Shown: piece by piece, positions 16,121-24,225 of the stretch
Numbering within the stretch: the first letter of the stretch is position 1
Layout of the letters: each line of letters begins with the position of its first letter
Assembly: GCA_002383165.1 (NCBI GenBank)
Contig: DFXK01000006.1
Coordinates: 1-64,000 of the forward strand
Length of the DNA stretch: 64,000 nt
Direction: 5' to 3'
From: Flavobacteriales bacterium UBA4110
GTDB lineage: Bacteria; Bacteroidota; Bacteroidia; Flavobacteriales; Weeksellaceae
The notes under the pieces: model-generated
Database searches by the model: none
Seen by the model: only the letters and a program-made list of their open reading frames with translations
What the model was told of the DNA's origin: nothing
Made by a program: the position numbers and the translations under genes

Positions 16121-16149
16121 TGATTTGTCTTTTTGATAGGTTATCTTTG
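16121..16149 (+). promoter_or_regulatory. promoter of the UDG-fold / WG-repeat pair
   Basis: TTG at 16121-16123 (-33), an 18-base spacer and TATCTTTG at 16142-16149 (-7) match the Flavobacteriia sigma-A consensus well. The predicted start is about 10 bases before the ATG at 16167. Confidence 0.6.
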
Positions 16150-16166
16150 TAGGAAAGTAGATAAAT

Positions 16167-17270
16167 ATGGAAAACCAATTTTCACCGTCACTTGTTGCTT
16201 GGGCTGAAAAAGTTATTGAGAAATGCACACCAAATGCTGAAAAGTTTAATCTGGAATATTATCCATTTCAATCAAAGGCTAAACTGAATCCTGAAATATT
16301 GTTTATTGGTCTGAATCCTGGCGGAGGGTATGGCTACGATTGTCAGATAAATAATCCTGATTGGGAATTTGATAAATTAAATTCTAAATTGACAGCACAG
16401 AGATTACTAAAAGGGAACCCGTCTTTCGATAAAGAATTTTTTGCAGGAAAATGGAAATATGGGAATGGATTACGCAAAATAGCCTTTCTTAAAAATTCAA
16501 TAGATAAATATGATTTTGTTTTTACAAACTATATTTATTACAGTTCCACCAGTTTTTCAGAAATAAACAAGAACGAATTAACAAATGCAATTCAAGAAAA
16601 TATTTCACAAACCTTAGATCTTATCAATTTAATAAATCCAAAACATATAATTGTTTTAGGAACTGGGACTGGTATTGATAAAATCTCTAAAAGTAATAAG
16701 GTCTTAATTCAGGGCTTCAAAAAAAGGTTGCTAGTTCAAGGCGAGTTAAATGGTAAAATCGTTTATGGTATTCCACATCCATCATATAATAATTTTCCGG
16801 CAGAAAATGATGCAATTAGCGAAACATTGAGAAGGATTATGGATGGTGATGTCGTAGAACCTTTTACACTTCATAATTCAGAAGAAATTAAACCCAAACT
16901 TCTCAAACCAACTTCAAAATTTAATTCAGAATCATTCTTACGTAATTTTGAAAATTATAATCCTGAGCAAACGGAAAAATGGATAGATATAGTTTTCAAA
17001 GGTTTTAATAATGATGAAATCTTAATACGCATAAATCCGAAAAAAAAAGAATTTGGAATTAGGAATACAGATAAGAAAAACTATACAGAATTACAAGGTG
17101 AAAGTTTCTATAATCAATTTTTTGATAAAACATTCGATAGAAAAAAAAATAGTTGGTTTATATCAAAACAATTTAAAAAATTTAATAATATAAATTTTGA
17201 ACTTTCTGAATTAGTGGATGCTTTTTTGTCCGCAGTTAATGCCGAAAAAAATAAAATAGCATTAAAATGA
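16167..17270 (+). CDS. uracil-DNA-glycosylase-fold protein of unknown function
   Basis: 367 residues. The N-terminal half has UDG-superfamily landmarks: ILFIGLNPGGGYGYD (about 45-59) as the motif A-like loop, HIIVLGTGTG in a central strand, and GIPHPSYNNF (about 200-209) as the HPS motif. The C-terminal 130 residues are lysine- and aromatic-rich without a recognised domain. It may process DNA or nucleotide-like substrates, or be a catalytically altered relative. The last 4 bases overlap the next gene (ATGA), so the two are made together. Confidence 0.6.
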   Translation: MENQFSPSLVAWAEKVIEKCTPNAEKFNLEYYPFQSKAKLNPEILFIGLNPGGGYGYDCQINNPDWEFDKLNSKLTAQRLLKGNPSFDKEFFAGKWKYGNGLRKIAFLKNSIDKYDFVFTNYIYYSSTSFSEINKNELTNAIQENISQTLDLINLINPKHIIVLGTGTGIDKISKSNKVLIQGFKKRLLVQGELNGKIVYGIPHPSYNNFPAENDAISETLRRIMDGDVVEPFTLHNSEEIKPKLLKPTSKFNSESFLRNFENYNPEQTEKWIDIVFKGFNNDEILIRINPKKKEFGIRNTDKKNYTELQGESFYNQFFDKTFDRKKNSWFISKQFKKFNNINFELSELVDAFLSAVNAEKNKIALK

Positions 17271-18166
17271 AAAAAATACACCCTTGGGAAGCCAACGATT
17301 TGGCAGGAGATTACGAAGAAAGAGGGTTTCATCCTACAAAATGGGAAGAAGTTACCGAATTTGATGAAGAAGGTTATGGTTGGGTTTGCACTGATAATGG
17401 GTGGGGTTTTGTTAATCAGGAAGGTTATCTTGTCATTCCGGATGATTATCAAATGGTTCAGTATCCATTTTTTGAAAACGGCTATTGTATTGCAAAAAAG
17501 GAAGGAAAACTTGGAATTTTTGACCGTAAAAATCATGAGGTTTTTCCATTTATCTACGATCAACTCTTTGGGGATTTAGCAGCCGAGATTCCAAAAGTAG
17601 TCGTTTCACTTAACGGAAAGTGGGAAATGATGGACATCCACAGAAATACGATTTTACCATTGGAATACGATGATATTTTTAGTTTCAATGATAAATATAT
17701 TATTGCCTCAAAAAATAACAAATACGGCCTTATCGACTATCAAGAAAACATCATAATAGATTTCAAATGGGACCATTTGGAGTTTGTAGGAGAAAATTAC
17801 TGCGCGGGAAAAACAGTGGATGTTTTCTTCGATAAAGTACAATTGGAGTATGAGGGTATTTATTATTCAGATTATTTTAAACATTTTACAAAAGATTACC
17901 AAAAAATTATTTTCGGCATTATTGATATTGACGGTAATGAACTCTTTCCATTTATTTCAGATATGGTAATCCGCGAGTTTAACCCGCAAAACGGCAGAGC
18001 AAAAATTGCATTGAATTATTGGGAATATCCAGAAACGGATTCCGATGAACTTTGCTTTATTGCAGACCGCAATGGTAATAAGATTCCATTTTCACCAACG
18101 TTAACCCAAGAAGAAAGAAACAGTAATTTTCATTCAAGATGTCAGCAACTGATTTGGGAAAATTAA
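17267..18166 (+). CDS. WG-repeat protein
   Basis: 299 residues. Repeated WG units are visible: NGWGFVNQEGYLVIPDDY, GKLGIFDRKNHEVFPFIYD, NKYGLIDYQENIIIDFKWD and IFGIIDIDGNELFPFISD. There is no signal peptide, so it is cytosolic. WG repeats form beta-rich, probably protein-binding surfaces and recur in polymorphic or accessory loci. Start overlap with the UDG-fold gene suggests a partner role. Lower G+C than the copper block, like the rest of this zone. Confidence 0.7.
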   Translation: MKKIHPWEANDLAGDYEERGFHPTKWEEVTEFDEEGYGWVCTDNGWGFVNQEGYLVIPDDYQMVQYPFFENGYCIAKKEGKLGIFDRKNHEVFPFIYDQLFGDLAAEIPKVVVSLNGKWEMMDIHRNTILPLEYDDIFSFNDKYIIASKNNKYGLIDYQENIIIDFKWDHLEFVGENYCAGKTVDVFFDKVQLEYEGIYYSDYFKHFTKDYQKIIFGIIDIDGNELFPFISDMVIREFNPQNGRAKIALNYWEYPETDSDELCFIADRNGNKIPFSPTLTQEERNSNFHSRCQQLIWEN

Positions 18167-18177
18167 TTCTTTCGAAA

Positions 18178-18438
18178 CTAAATCTGCATCCAGCTTTGTC
18201 CTGCATCTACCGATCTGAATCTGCCTTTTGTCGTAGTTGCAAATATCGTCTCACCACGCCTGAATATATCAATAAATTCCCCAATTTCATTAGAGCCGGG
18301 AAATCTTATTTCCCACGAAATCCCTGCATTATCAGAAATTTCAAGGATAAATGGAGTACTTTTAGAAATTTGAATCAGTCTTAAACCAATGGAAATGATT
18401 AGGGGCATTTCAATCTTTTTGAAAATTAAATTTCTCAA
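18178..18438 (-). CDS. small single BNR/sialidase-like repeat protein, possibly a remnant
   Basis: 86 residues from a TTG start; an internal ATG at 18408 gives a 76-residue form. The sequence LEISDNAGISWEIRF and ATTTKGRFRSVDAGQSWMQI resembles two Asp-box (S-x-D-x-G-x-x-W) blades. It ends 11 bases past the convergent WG gene. Too short to fold as a propeller, so it is either one subunit or a fragment. Confidence 0.4.
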   Translation of the reverse strand: MRNLIFKKIEMPLIISIGLRLIQISKSTPFILEISDNAGISWEIRFPGSNEIGEFIDIFRRGETIFATTTKGRFRSVDAGQSWMQI

Positions 18439-18471
18439 ATCTATCCTATGAAGGCGACAAAAGAAGTCTTT

Positions 18472-19400
18472 CTAATTGTGTTTGTTGAAATTTTTAAGCA
18501 GAAATTCAATATTTTCCTTACCAACAGGATTCTGACTGTGAACTTGGAAATTAATTTTATGAATTTGGTTATCCAGGCAGTATTCCACCAAAAACTTAGC
18601 ACAGTCGAGACCGGTTTTCCCTTCACCCAAATCGTGGTCAAAACTGATGAAGTCAGGAAGCCCATTTTGTGAGATGTAATTTACAAATTCTTCAAAATCA
18701 TAAGCGCGTTCAAAACCTTCCGGAGTTGGTCTTACATCATCTAAATATAGTCTTTTAGGGTAAAGGTTTTTTGAAAAATCAAAGAAAACAGGTTGATTGA
18801 CGAGTTGATAATTTTCATTTAATACGCTACCGTTTATGAAAATGGTTGTCTTGGTATTCAAAATTCCATATCCTTCGTGAATTTGACCAAACAAATGATA
18901 TTTTGGTTTAATCTTTTTGACTTTTTTCAGCAGATTTTCACAACCAACATTCAGTTGGTCTGCAGTTCGGTCTAAAATACCAAGAGGTGGACCGTGTGTT
19001 ACCAAATATCGGTATCATTTGGAATTTCGTTCCAAACTTGTTGAATATCTTTTCCTCTGTCAAGATTAAACGCCCAGTTAAAAAAAGTTGGAGTGAATGG
19101 TTAACCCCAAATTTTTAAACCTTCTATTTCAATAGTTGAATTAAATAAATAGAATGTATTTCCATTTAAAAATCTTGCGATGCTTTTTGCGGTTTCATTT
19201 TCAAAGAAAAAATCGTGATTCCCCGCTATAAAAACTTTGTATTTGTAATCTAAAGCGCTGAACCATCTCATAAAATCTTCCACTTCGTGGTCTCTACCCG
19301 TTTTAGAAACATCACCGGCGTGAATCACCATATCTGCTTCCGGCAAATTTTTCAGTTTGCGGTGTTGGGAATGGGTATCGGAAAGGAAGAGGATTTTCAT
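18472..19400 (-). pseudogene. calcineurin-like phosphoesterase fused to a cyclic-phosphate receiver (cREC) domain, frameshifted
   Basis: The first part (19400-19101) reads MKILFLSDTHSQHRKL, MVIHAGDVSKTGR, FIAGNHDFF, a metallophosphoesterase N-terminus with its Asp/His/Asn metal ligands. The frame then breaks near 19090-19080 (GLKIWG-stop; homologous reading resumes in another frame as NWAFNLDRGKDIQQVWNEIP) and again near 19008, after which VTHGPPLGILDR and HLFGQIHEGYG complete the enzyme. Without a gap follows RLYLDDVRPTPEGF, FISFDHDLGEGKTGLDCAKFL, a cREC-type receiver domain. At least two indels make it a pseudogene unless these are sequencing errors. Confidence 0.7.
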
Positions 19401-19441
19401 TTTCTTAAGTTAATTTCAAAATTATATAAAATTCGGTTTAA

Positions 19442-19687
19442 TCATTTTGTGTTTTGCTTTGTAAATTCATCATAGCAGATAAATTTTTTGGCATCTTCAG
19501 AAAAGAAAAATCCTTTTTCTGTGTTGGCAATCATCCAGTGTGGACCCGAACCGATATTATGGATATGTCTTTCAAATGAATACATTTTCTTCCATTCTTT
19601 TGTCCTTTTGTTGTACAATAATATTTCCTTAGTATTGGCCTGGTTAATTTTGATGATTTTGTTTTTAAATAAAACTACTTGTCCCAT
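19442..19687 (-). CDS. small hypothetical protein, 81 residues
   Basis: MGQVVLFKNKIIKINQANTK opening, then KRTKEWKKMYSFERHIHNIGSGPHWMIANTEKGFFFSEDAKKF. The pattern of short beta strands with aromatic ends is reminiscent of one propeller blade. No family recognised. It lies in a stretch of decaying genes and may itself be a remnant. Confidence 0.35.
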   Translation of the reverse strand: MGQVVLFKNKIIKINQANTKEILLYNKRTKEWKKMYSFERHIHNIGSGPHWMIANTEKGFFFSEDAKKFICYDEFTKQNTK

Positions 19688-19785
19688 TTTTTTTCTGTAA
19701 AATTAATATAGGATAAAGACAAATTAAGTCTTTTGGTAGAATGTCCTGTTTTGTCTGATTGAACATGTTATTTTGTAAGAAAAAA

Positions 19786-20328
19786 ATGGAAGATTTTAAA
19801 ATTGAAGTTTTTAGTGATGAAGAATTTTATTACAAAAAATTGGGTAAGTTACTATACCACGGCTTTTTCATTGTTGAAAAAGATAAAAAATTTGTTATCA
19901 CTGACGAATTTTTTAATGTTATAACAAAGGGTATGTTTGATGAAATAAAACCTGCTTTCAGATACCACTTTTGGGGTAGAACGAATGAACATTGGAGGCT
20001 GTATAATATGTAAAACCATAGCGTTGGCCACTATGCTTTCAAACTTGTAGATACTTTTATTTTAGATTTTGCCAATGTAAGTATCGATGGCACTGCTTTT
20101 GGCTTCTGCGATCGCAAAGGAAATTTTGTGATTGAGGCCCAATACGGTGCAGGTGCTTATTTAGGAATGAACTATTTTTTAATTTCAAAAGGAAATGAGT
20201 TTGCAGTGATTGATAGAAATGAAAATTTTATTATTCCATTTTCGGGAGTTAATGCACCGACATTTTCAACTGTAATTCAACAGATTTTGAAAAACAAAAA
20301 GCCACTGAAAGAGTGGCTTAGACTGTAA
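19786..20328 (+). pseudogene. WG-repeat-like protein with an in-frame stop
   Basis: The frame from the ATG at 19786 (MEDFKIEVFSDEEF) stops at TAA 20011-20013 (RLYNM-stop) and continues in the same frame as NHSVGHYAFKLVDTF, AFGFCDRKGNFVIEAQYG and FAVIDRNENFIIPF to the TAA at 20326. Both sides show WG-like units, so one nonsense mutation splits a roughly 180-residue protein. A translated N-terminal fragment of about 75 residues is possible. Confidence 0.6.
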
Positions 20329-20343
20329 CTTGTCTTAAAAATT

Positions 20344-20772
20344 TTATTCCAATTTATTATTAATTTCGAGGAACATTTTTCTAGTTTCTTCGTTTAGATG
20401 AGGTTTAAGAATATTTGCTATTGTATCAAACAAATTGGTGTTGTTTGCTTCCCAGGCAAATTCTTCTTCGTCTTTAAACATAAGTTCTTCATTTTGGTTA
20501 AAGGCCATTACATAGGTTGTGTTATTATGGAATTCATTGTCTATGAAATGAAAATCTGAAATGCTTCCGATTAAATCCTCTTTGATTTTTTCTTTTTGCT
20601 CAATGGTAATTCCTTCTTTCCAAATACTTAATCCCTTTTCATATTCATACACAAAGCAGATTCCCCAATTATCAGAAGGATAAATTCTGAAATCACCATA
20701 GTTTTGTTGCAAAACGTTGCCCTCCAGTCCGCAGGCTCCCTTACGTGCAAAACCAACTGCATCATTGCCCAT
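20344..20772 (-). CDS. hypothetical protein whose N-terminus is encoded by the 82-bp repeat
   Basis: 142 residues. The first 19 (MGNDAVGFARKGACGLEGN) are read from the repeat at 20715-20796; the remainder (VLQQNYGDFRIYPSDNWGICF to FLEINNKLE) is unique, acidic and unrecognised. The other repeat copy (23299-23380) encodes the same start followed by GVAVGKCV-stop, so the body of this gene was probably joined in frame to a repeat end and lost its own start. Expression is uncertain. Confidence 0.45.
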   Translation of the reverse strand: MGNDAVGFARKGACGLEGNVLQQNYGDFRIYPSDNWGICFVYEYEKGLSIWKEGITIEQKEKIKEDLIGSISDFHFIDNEFHNNTTYVMAFNQNEELMFKDEEEFAWEANNTNLFDTIANILKPHLNEETRKMFLEINNKLE

Positions 20773-20796
20773 AATTTGAGATTATGTAAAATGCTT
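20715..20796. repeat. 82-bp direct repeat, copy 1, containing a dif-like palindrome
   Basis: It differs from the copy at 23299-23380 at one base (AACCAACTGC here, AACCAATTGC there). The right part holds CATAA and TTATGTAAAAT arms, a near match to a Xer dif site but with a 7-base spacer. The flanks of the two copies are unrelated, so the repeat ends are sharp. Confidence 0.8.
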
Positions 20797-20818
20797 TCCG
20801 TGCAACGGGCATAGCCCT

Positions 20819-21061
20819 TTTGCGCCACCCAGAGATGGTACTGATTATTTAAAAACTATTGAAGTGAAAAATGAAGACGGTACAACAATTCAGTTAAGAG
20901 AATATAGAGAACTAAGTCAGTCCAATTTGGTTTTATTTTGTCCTAATGGACATTTGTCCGACATTCCGTGGTCTAATTTTTTAAGATGGCGTACCGAAAA
21001 TTTTCTAAATGGACCTAATCAAAATGATAATGCCGAAAACCTTTTTAATCCTAATTTGTAA
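20819..21061 (+). pseudogene. fragment resembling DrmB (DUF1998-type, DISARM-associated)
   Basis: An open frame starting just past the 82-bp repeat reads FAPPRDGTDYLKTIEVKN, REYRELSQSNLVLFCPNGHLSDIPW, FLRW and stops at 21059-21061. The CPNGHLSDIPW motif in this setting resembles the N-terminal part of DrmB-like DUF1998 proteins of DISARM-type defence islands. Only about 80 residues remain; the rest of the gene and all partners are absent. Assignment rests on one motif. Confidence 0.35.
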
Positions 21062-21158
21062 TGAAGGCAACCGGTTTTTTTCTACGGACGAACTTTATTT
21101 TAGTTGTGTAGTAGAACATTTAATTTGCCACTTCAAAGATATTATAAGTTTTCAATTT

Positions 21159-21230
21159 GAGCCGAATAAACCAATTATTCGGCTCATTATTTTTAGTATA
21201 TTTGAGCCGAATATAAAACATAATCGGCTC
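21159..21230 (+). promoter_or_regulatory. promoter of the Fic gene with two GAGCCGAAT palindromes
   Basis: GAGCCGAATAA (21159-21169) and TTATTCGGCTC (21175-21185) are perfect 11-bp inverted copies. A second pair, GAGCCGA (21204-21210) and TCGGCTC (21224-21230), ends at the ATG. The -7 box TATATTTG (21197-21204) lies between them and shares its last base with the second palindrome. Occupancy of both would shut the promoter. The Fic protein's own C-terminal helix-turn-helix is the obvious candidate binder. Confidence 0.65.
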
Positions 21231-22343
21231 ATGACTTTTATTTGGCAATTAGAAAACTTCCCTAATTTTTCTTTTAGTACAGAGAAATTACTTCCTAACA
21301 TACAAAACTTTGCTTTACAATTGGGCGAAGCCAACGGAATGCTGAGTAGCTTTTCACAGGAAAATAAACAGGAAGTTTTTACTGAAATTATGTTGTCTGA
21401 AGCCTTAAAAACGTCAGAAATTGAGGGTGAATATTTTAGCAGAGAAGATGTAATGTCCTCACTAAAAGTCAATTTAGGAGTGAAATATTTTCATAAAACC
21501 TCTAAAAACAAAAAAGCCAACGCCATTGCATTACTGATGATTGAAGTGCAGAATAGCTACGCAAAACCTATGGATAAAGCATTAATCCAGAATTGGCATA
21601 AAATCCTGATGGATGCCGAAAAAGGAATTAATGCAGGCATTTTTCGTACTGGCGGAGAGCCGATGCAAGTGGTTTCTGGTAGTTATGGAAATTTCAAAAT
21701 CCATTACGAAGCGCCACCATCAAAGGATTTACCGCATTTAATTAGTCAGTTTTTAAAGTGGTATCAAGACTTTTCAGAAAAAGATTTAGGCAAAGTCGGA
21801 GAAGCGATGCTATTTTCTGCTTTAGTTCATTTGTATTTTGAAACTTTGCACCCTTTTGAAGATGGCAACGGCCGTATTGGTCGTGCTTTAGCCGAAAAAG
21901 CCTTAGCCGAAAAATTGGAAATGCCCATTTTTATTAGTCTTTCAAAAGCGATTGAAAAAGACAAAGCAAAATATTATGAGGAACTTAAAAAAGCCCAAAG
22001 AAGCCTACAAATCACAGATTGGGTGGTTTATTTCTTCAATATTTTACAGTCAGCTCTGGAGGATACCAAAAATCTGGTGGTTTTTACTTTGAAAAAGACC
22101 AATTTTTTTGATCGCTTGAAAGACCAGTTGAATGAACGCCAACTCAAAGCCATAAACAAAATGATGGAAGCAGGCGAAGACGGATTCAAAGGAGGAATGA
22201 CCGCCAAAAAATACATTTCCATCAACAAAACCTCCAAGGCCACAGCAACGAGAGATTTACAACACCTTTCCGAAATCCAAGCCTTCATCAAAATAGGGGG
22301 CGGCCGTTCCAGTGCTTATCAATTGAATTTTGAAGAATCATAA
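21231..22343 (+). CDS. Fic-domain protein with a C-terminal winged helix
   Basis: 370 residues from the ATG at 21231 (MTFIWQLENFPNF), chosen because it follows the -7 box and operators. An N-terminal Fic_N-like region carries a SEIEGEYFS motif (about 63-71), close to the inhibitory SxxxE(G/N) helix. The Fic catalytic loop HPFEDGNGRIGR is complete (about 207-218), so AMP transfer onto hydroxyl side chains of a target protein is expected. The C-terminus has a winged-helix (NERQLKAINKMM, TSKATATRDLQHL). Class with an attached DNA-binding domain often autoregulates. It is one of few intact genes in this decayed stretch. Confidence 0.85.
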   Translation: MTFIWQLENFPNFSFSTEKLLPNIQNFALQLGEANGMLSSFSQENKQEVFTEIMLSEALKTSEIEGEYFSREDVMSSLKVNLGVKYFHKTSKNKKANAIALLMIEVQNSYAKPMDKALIQNWHKILMDAEKGINAGIFRTGGEPMQVVSGSYGNFKIHYEAPPSKDLPHLISQFLKWYQDFSEKDLGKVGEAMLFSALVHLYFETLHPFEDGNGRIGRALAEKALAEKLEMPIFISLSKAIEKDKAKYYEELKKAQRSLQITDWVVYFFNILQSALEDTKNLVVFTLKKTNFFDRLKDQLNERQLKAINKMMEAGEDGFKGGMTAKKYISINKTSKATATRDLQHLSEIQAFIKIGGGRSSAYQLNFEES

Positions 22344-22344
22344 G

Positions 22345-22623
22345 ATGAAAAATAGCGAAAGAAAATCAACAGAACTAAAAGATAAAAACGCTCAAGAAAT
22401 CTTTGTGGGAGATATTTTGCGTTCTTATTCCGGAGAAATACAACTAAATAGTCCACTCAATGAAAAAGTGGTTTACAAGTAAGGATGATTCTATCTTGAA
22501 AACGAAGATGGAATTTCAAGTTTAGAAAGTGATTCTTCCTCTTTTGAAATTATCGGAAATATGACTGAAAATCCAGAATTGTTTAAAGAGGGTTTCCGTA
22601 TTTCTTTTTGGGGTGATGATTAA
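22345..22623 (+). pseudogene. YopX-like phage/mobile-element protein remnant
   Basis: The frame begins at the ATG one base after the fic stop region (MKNSERKSTELKDKNAQEIFVGDILR) and carries two in-frame stops (VVYK-TAA-G-TGA-FYLENEDG), then continues to EIIGNMTENPELFKEGFR. The DKNxxEIxxGDILR start and EIIGN-xxENPEL end are typical of YopX-family proteins. Two nonsense codons two positions apart leave it unable to make the full protein. Confidence 0.6.
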
Positions 22624-22665
22624 TTTATAAAATAAACAGCAAGACTTTAAGCCTTCTAATTGCTA

Positions 22666-23218
22666 AATGGTTTTTCACACCCGCAATTGCCAATAATTAT
22701 GGATGAAACCAGAGATATATTATCCACAGCAACATGGGGCCTTATTCCATTCTGAGCAAAAGACCGTGCCATTCAAAAACAGACACTTAATGCGAAGATT
22801 GAAACCATTAAAGAAAAACCTTCCTTTAAAAACAGTTTCAACAAACGCTGCCTGGTTTTGGTAAATGGTTTTTATGAATGGAAATGGCTTGACGACAAAG
22901 GGAAGCAGAAACATAAACATTATCTCACCGTTAAAGACCAGGAAATTTTCTCTCTTAGCGGCATTTACAGCAGGATGGACGGACAAAGAAAGTGGAGAAG
23001 AAATTGCTACCGTTTCCATTGTTACCACACAAGCCAACGAACTAATGGCAGAAATCCACAATTCAAAACATCGTATGCCGGTTATCCTGCACCATAGCAT
23101 TGAGAAACAGTGGCTTTTAGATAGAGATATTGAAGAATTTGCTTTCCCGAACCACGAATCTGAACTGCTTGCCATAAATCTTGATATGGATGATGAACCG
23201 ACGACGTTGTTTGGATAG
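22666..23218 (+). pseudogene. second SRAP (YedK/HMCES-like) gene, with nonsense and frameshift
   Basis: NGFSHPQLPIIMDETRD and TATWGLIPF are followed by TGA where SRAP proteins have Trp (IPFW), then AKDRAIQKQTLNAKIET, CLVLVNGFYEWKWLDDKGK and DQEIFSLSGIYS. Near 22980 the frame shifts and continues as TAGWTDKESGEEIATVSIVT to LLAINLD and PTTLFG-stop. The start with catalytic Cys2 is missing before 22666. A 189-codon open frame on the opposite strand is a shadow. The dif-like site begins 38 bases after the stop. Confidence 0.8.
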
Positions 23219-23255
23219 AAATTAAGCAGCCCAAAAAACCCCGCTCTGCCACAGC

Positions 23256-23283
23256 AAGTTACATAATCGAAATTATACGCACT
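23256..23283. other. dif-like Xer recombination site
   Basis: 28 bases: arm AAGTTACATAA, spacer TCGAAA, arm TTATACGCACT. Read on the minus strand, the two 11-base arms match Escherichia coli dif at 17 of 22 positions and the spacer has the expected 6 bases. The inner ATAA/TTAT core is intact. It could be the chromosomal dif or a mobile copy; related arms at 11050, 20767 and 23349 favour mobile copies. Confidence 0.55.
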
Positions 23284-23298
23284 TGCCAACCGCTACAC

Positions 23299-23380
23299 CG
23301 TTGCCCTCCAGTCCGCAGGCTCCCTTACGTGCAAAACCAATTGCATCATTGCCCATAATTTGAGATTATGTAAAATGCTT
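23299..23380. repeat. 82-bp direct repeat, copy 2
   Basis: One mismatch to 20715-20796. It lies 15 bases after the dif-like site and contains the 7-base-spacer variant of the site (around 23349-23379). On the minus strand both copies encode MGNDA(V/I)GFARKGACGLEGN; here the frame ends after GVAVGKCV. Confidence 0.8.
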
Positions 23381-23635
23381 CTGCTTGTAAAGGAAGAACC
23401 ATTTTTCACCCACTTCTTCCCTCCGCTTTATTTCCACCCAATTTGTATGATGCACAAAAATGAAGCAGATAGAGTAGTCATTTGCCAATAGTAAAAGATA
23501 GCCAATATCCCCAGCCAATTTTTTTATTGCCAGAGAGATTATAATTAATTGGCTGTCGACCTTCGGTCTTTCACTTACGTATATAGTTTTATTCCTTCCT
23601 TCCTCTAAAAGCTTATGCCAGCACAATGTTTCCAT
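23366..23635 (-). CDS. possible gene fragment ending in the 82-bp repeat
   Basis: 89 codons (METLCWHKLLEEGRNKTIYV, DIGYLLLLANDYSICFIFVHH, VEIKRREEVGEKWFFLYKQ). The stop codon TAA is supplied by the repeat, suggesting a truncated 3' end. The body has a plausible amphipathic composition but no recognised family. Confidence 0.25.
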   Translation of the reverse strand: METLCWHKLLEEGRNKTIYVSERPKVDSQLIIISLAIKKLAGDIGYLLLLANDYSICFIFVHHTNWVEIKRREEVGEKWFFLYKQKHFT

Positions 23636-23639
23636 ACCA

Positions 23640-24223
23640 CTAGAAAAATACTTTGGTTTTATAATTAAATAGTTTCAGTGTATTTTTCTATCATTTTGAA
23701 AAAGATCCTACAAAGCACCTTCCGTAAGTCTGTCATACTGCTATTTTTATTATAGCACATAACATGCTATAATTAATTTTAGAAATAAACAAACAACTTT
23801 CATTAGTTGGATGAATGCCTATATTACGAAAGATCAAACTCTTTCCAAGATCATTAATTCTCGAATATAATCTAAGAATCAATAAACTTTAAATCCTAAA
23901 AAAATGCAATTAAGTTTCTAAAGGTATATACTTCTCTGCACAATTTTTTGATGTGCAACATTGTTCATCTTAAATATAAGTCTAAATTTTCTAACAAAGG
24001 GTGTAAATTATATCTAAGGTGTTTGATTAGAATCTATACAAGATTACGATAATATTCTAAAGCAGCTTATTTGATTTTAAATGAGTTATATATTGTGATT
24101 CAAATTATAAATAACTTAAATAATATTTCCTTATCTAGTTCGGAAATATAATATCATTTGGCAGTAGAATTGTATTACAGAATCGGAGTAAACTATTCTT
24201 TTTAATCACTTCAATTTATATCA
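23640..24223. other. AT-rich region without a supported gene; one inverted repeat
   Basis: No frame of convincing length or composition is present. TATAGCA (23751-23757) and TGCTATA (23765-23771) form a short palindrome that might be an operator. The region leads into the PncC gene at 24226. Confidence 0.5.
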
Positions 24224-24225
24224 TT

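Noticed and set aside
20819..23218. an intact DISARM or other defence system around the DrmB-like fragment
   Set aside because: Only about 80 residues of a possible DrmB remain and none of the methylase, helicase or PLD partners is present.
22720..23289. 189-codon open frame on the minus strand opposite the second SRAP gene
   Set aside because: Its translation has no protein-like pattern, and the plus strand carries recognisable SRAP homology in two frames, so this is a shadow of the pseudogene.
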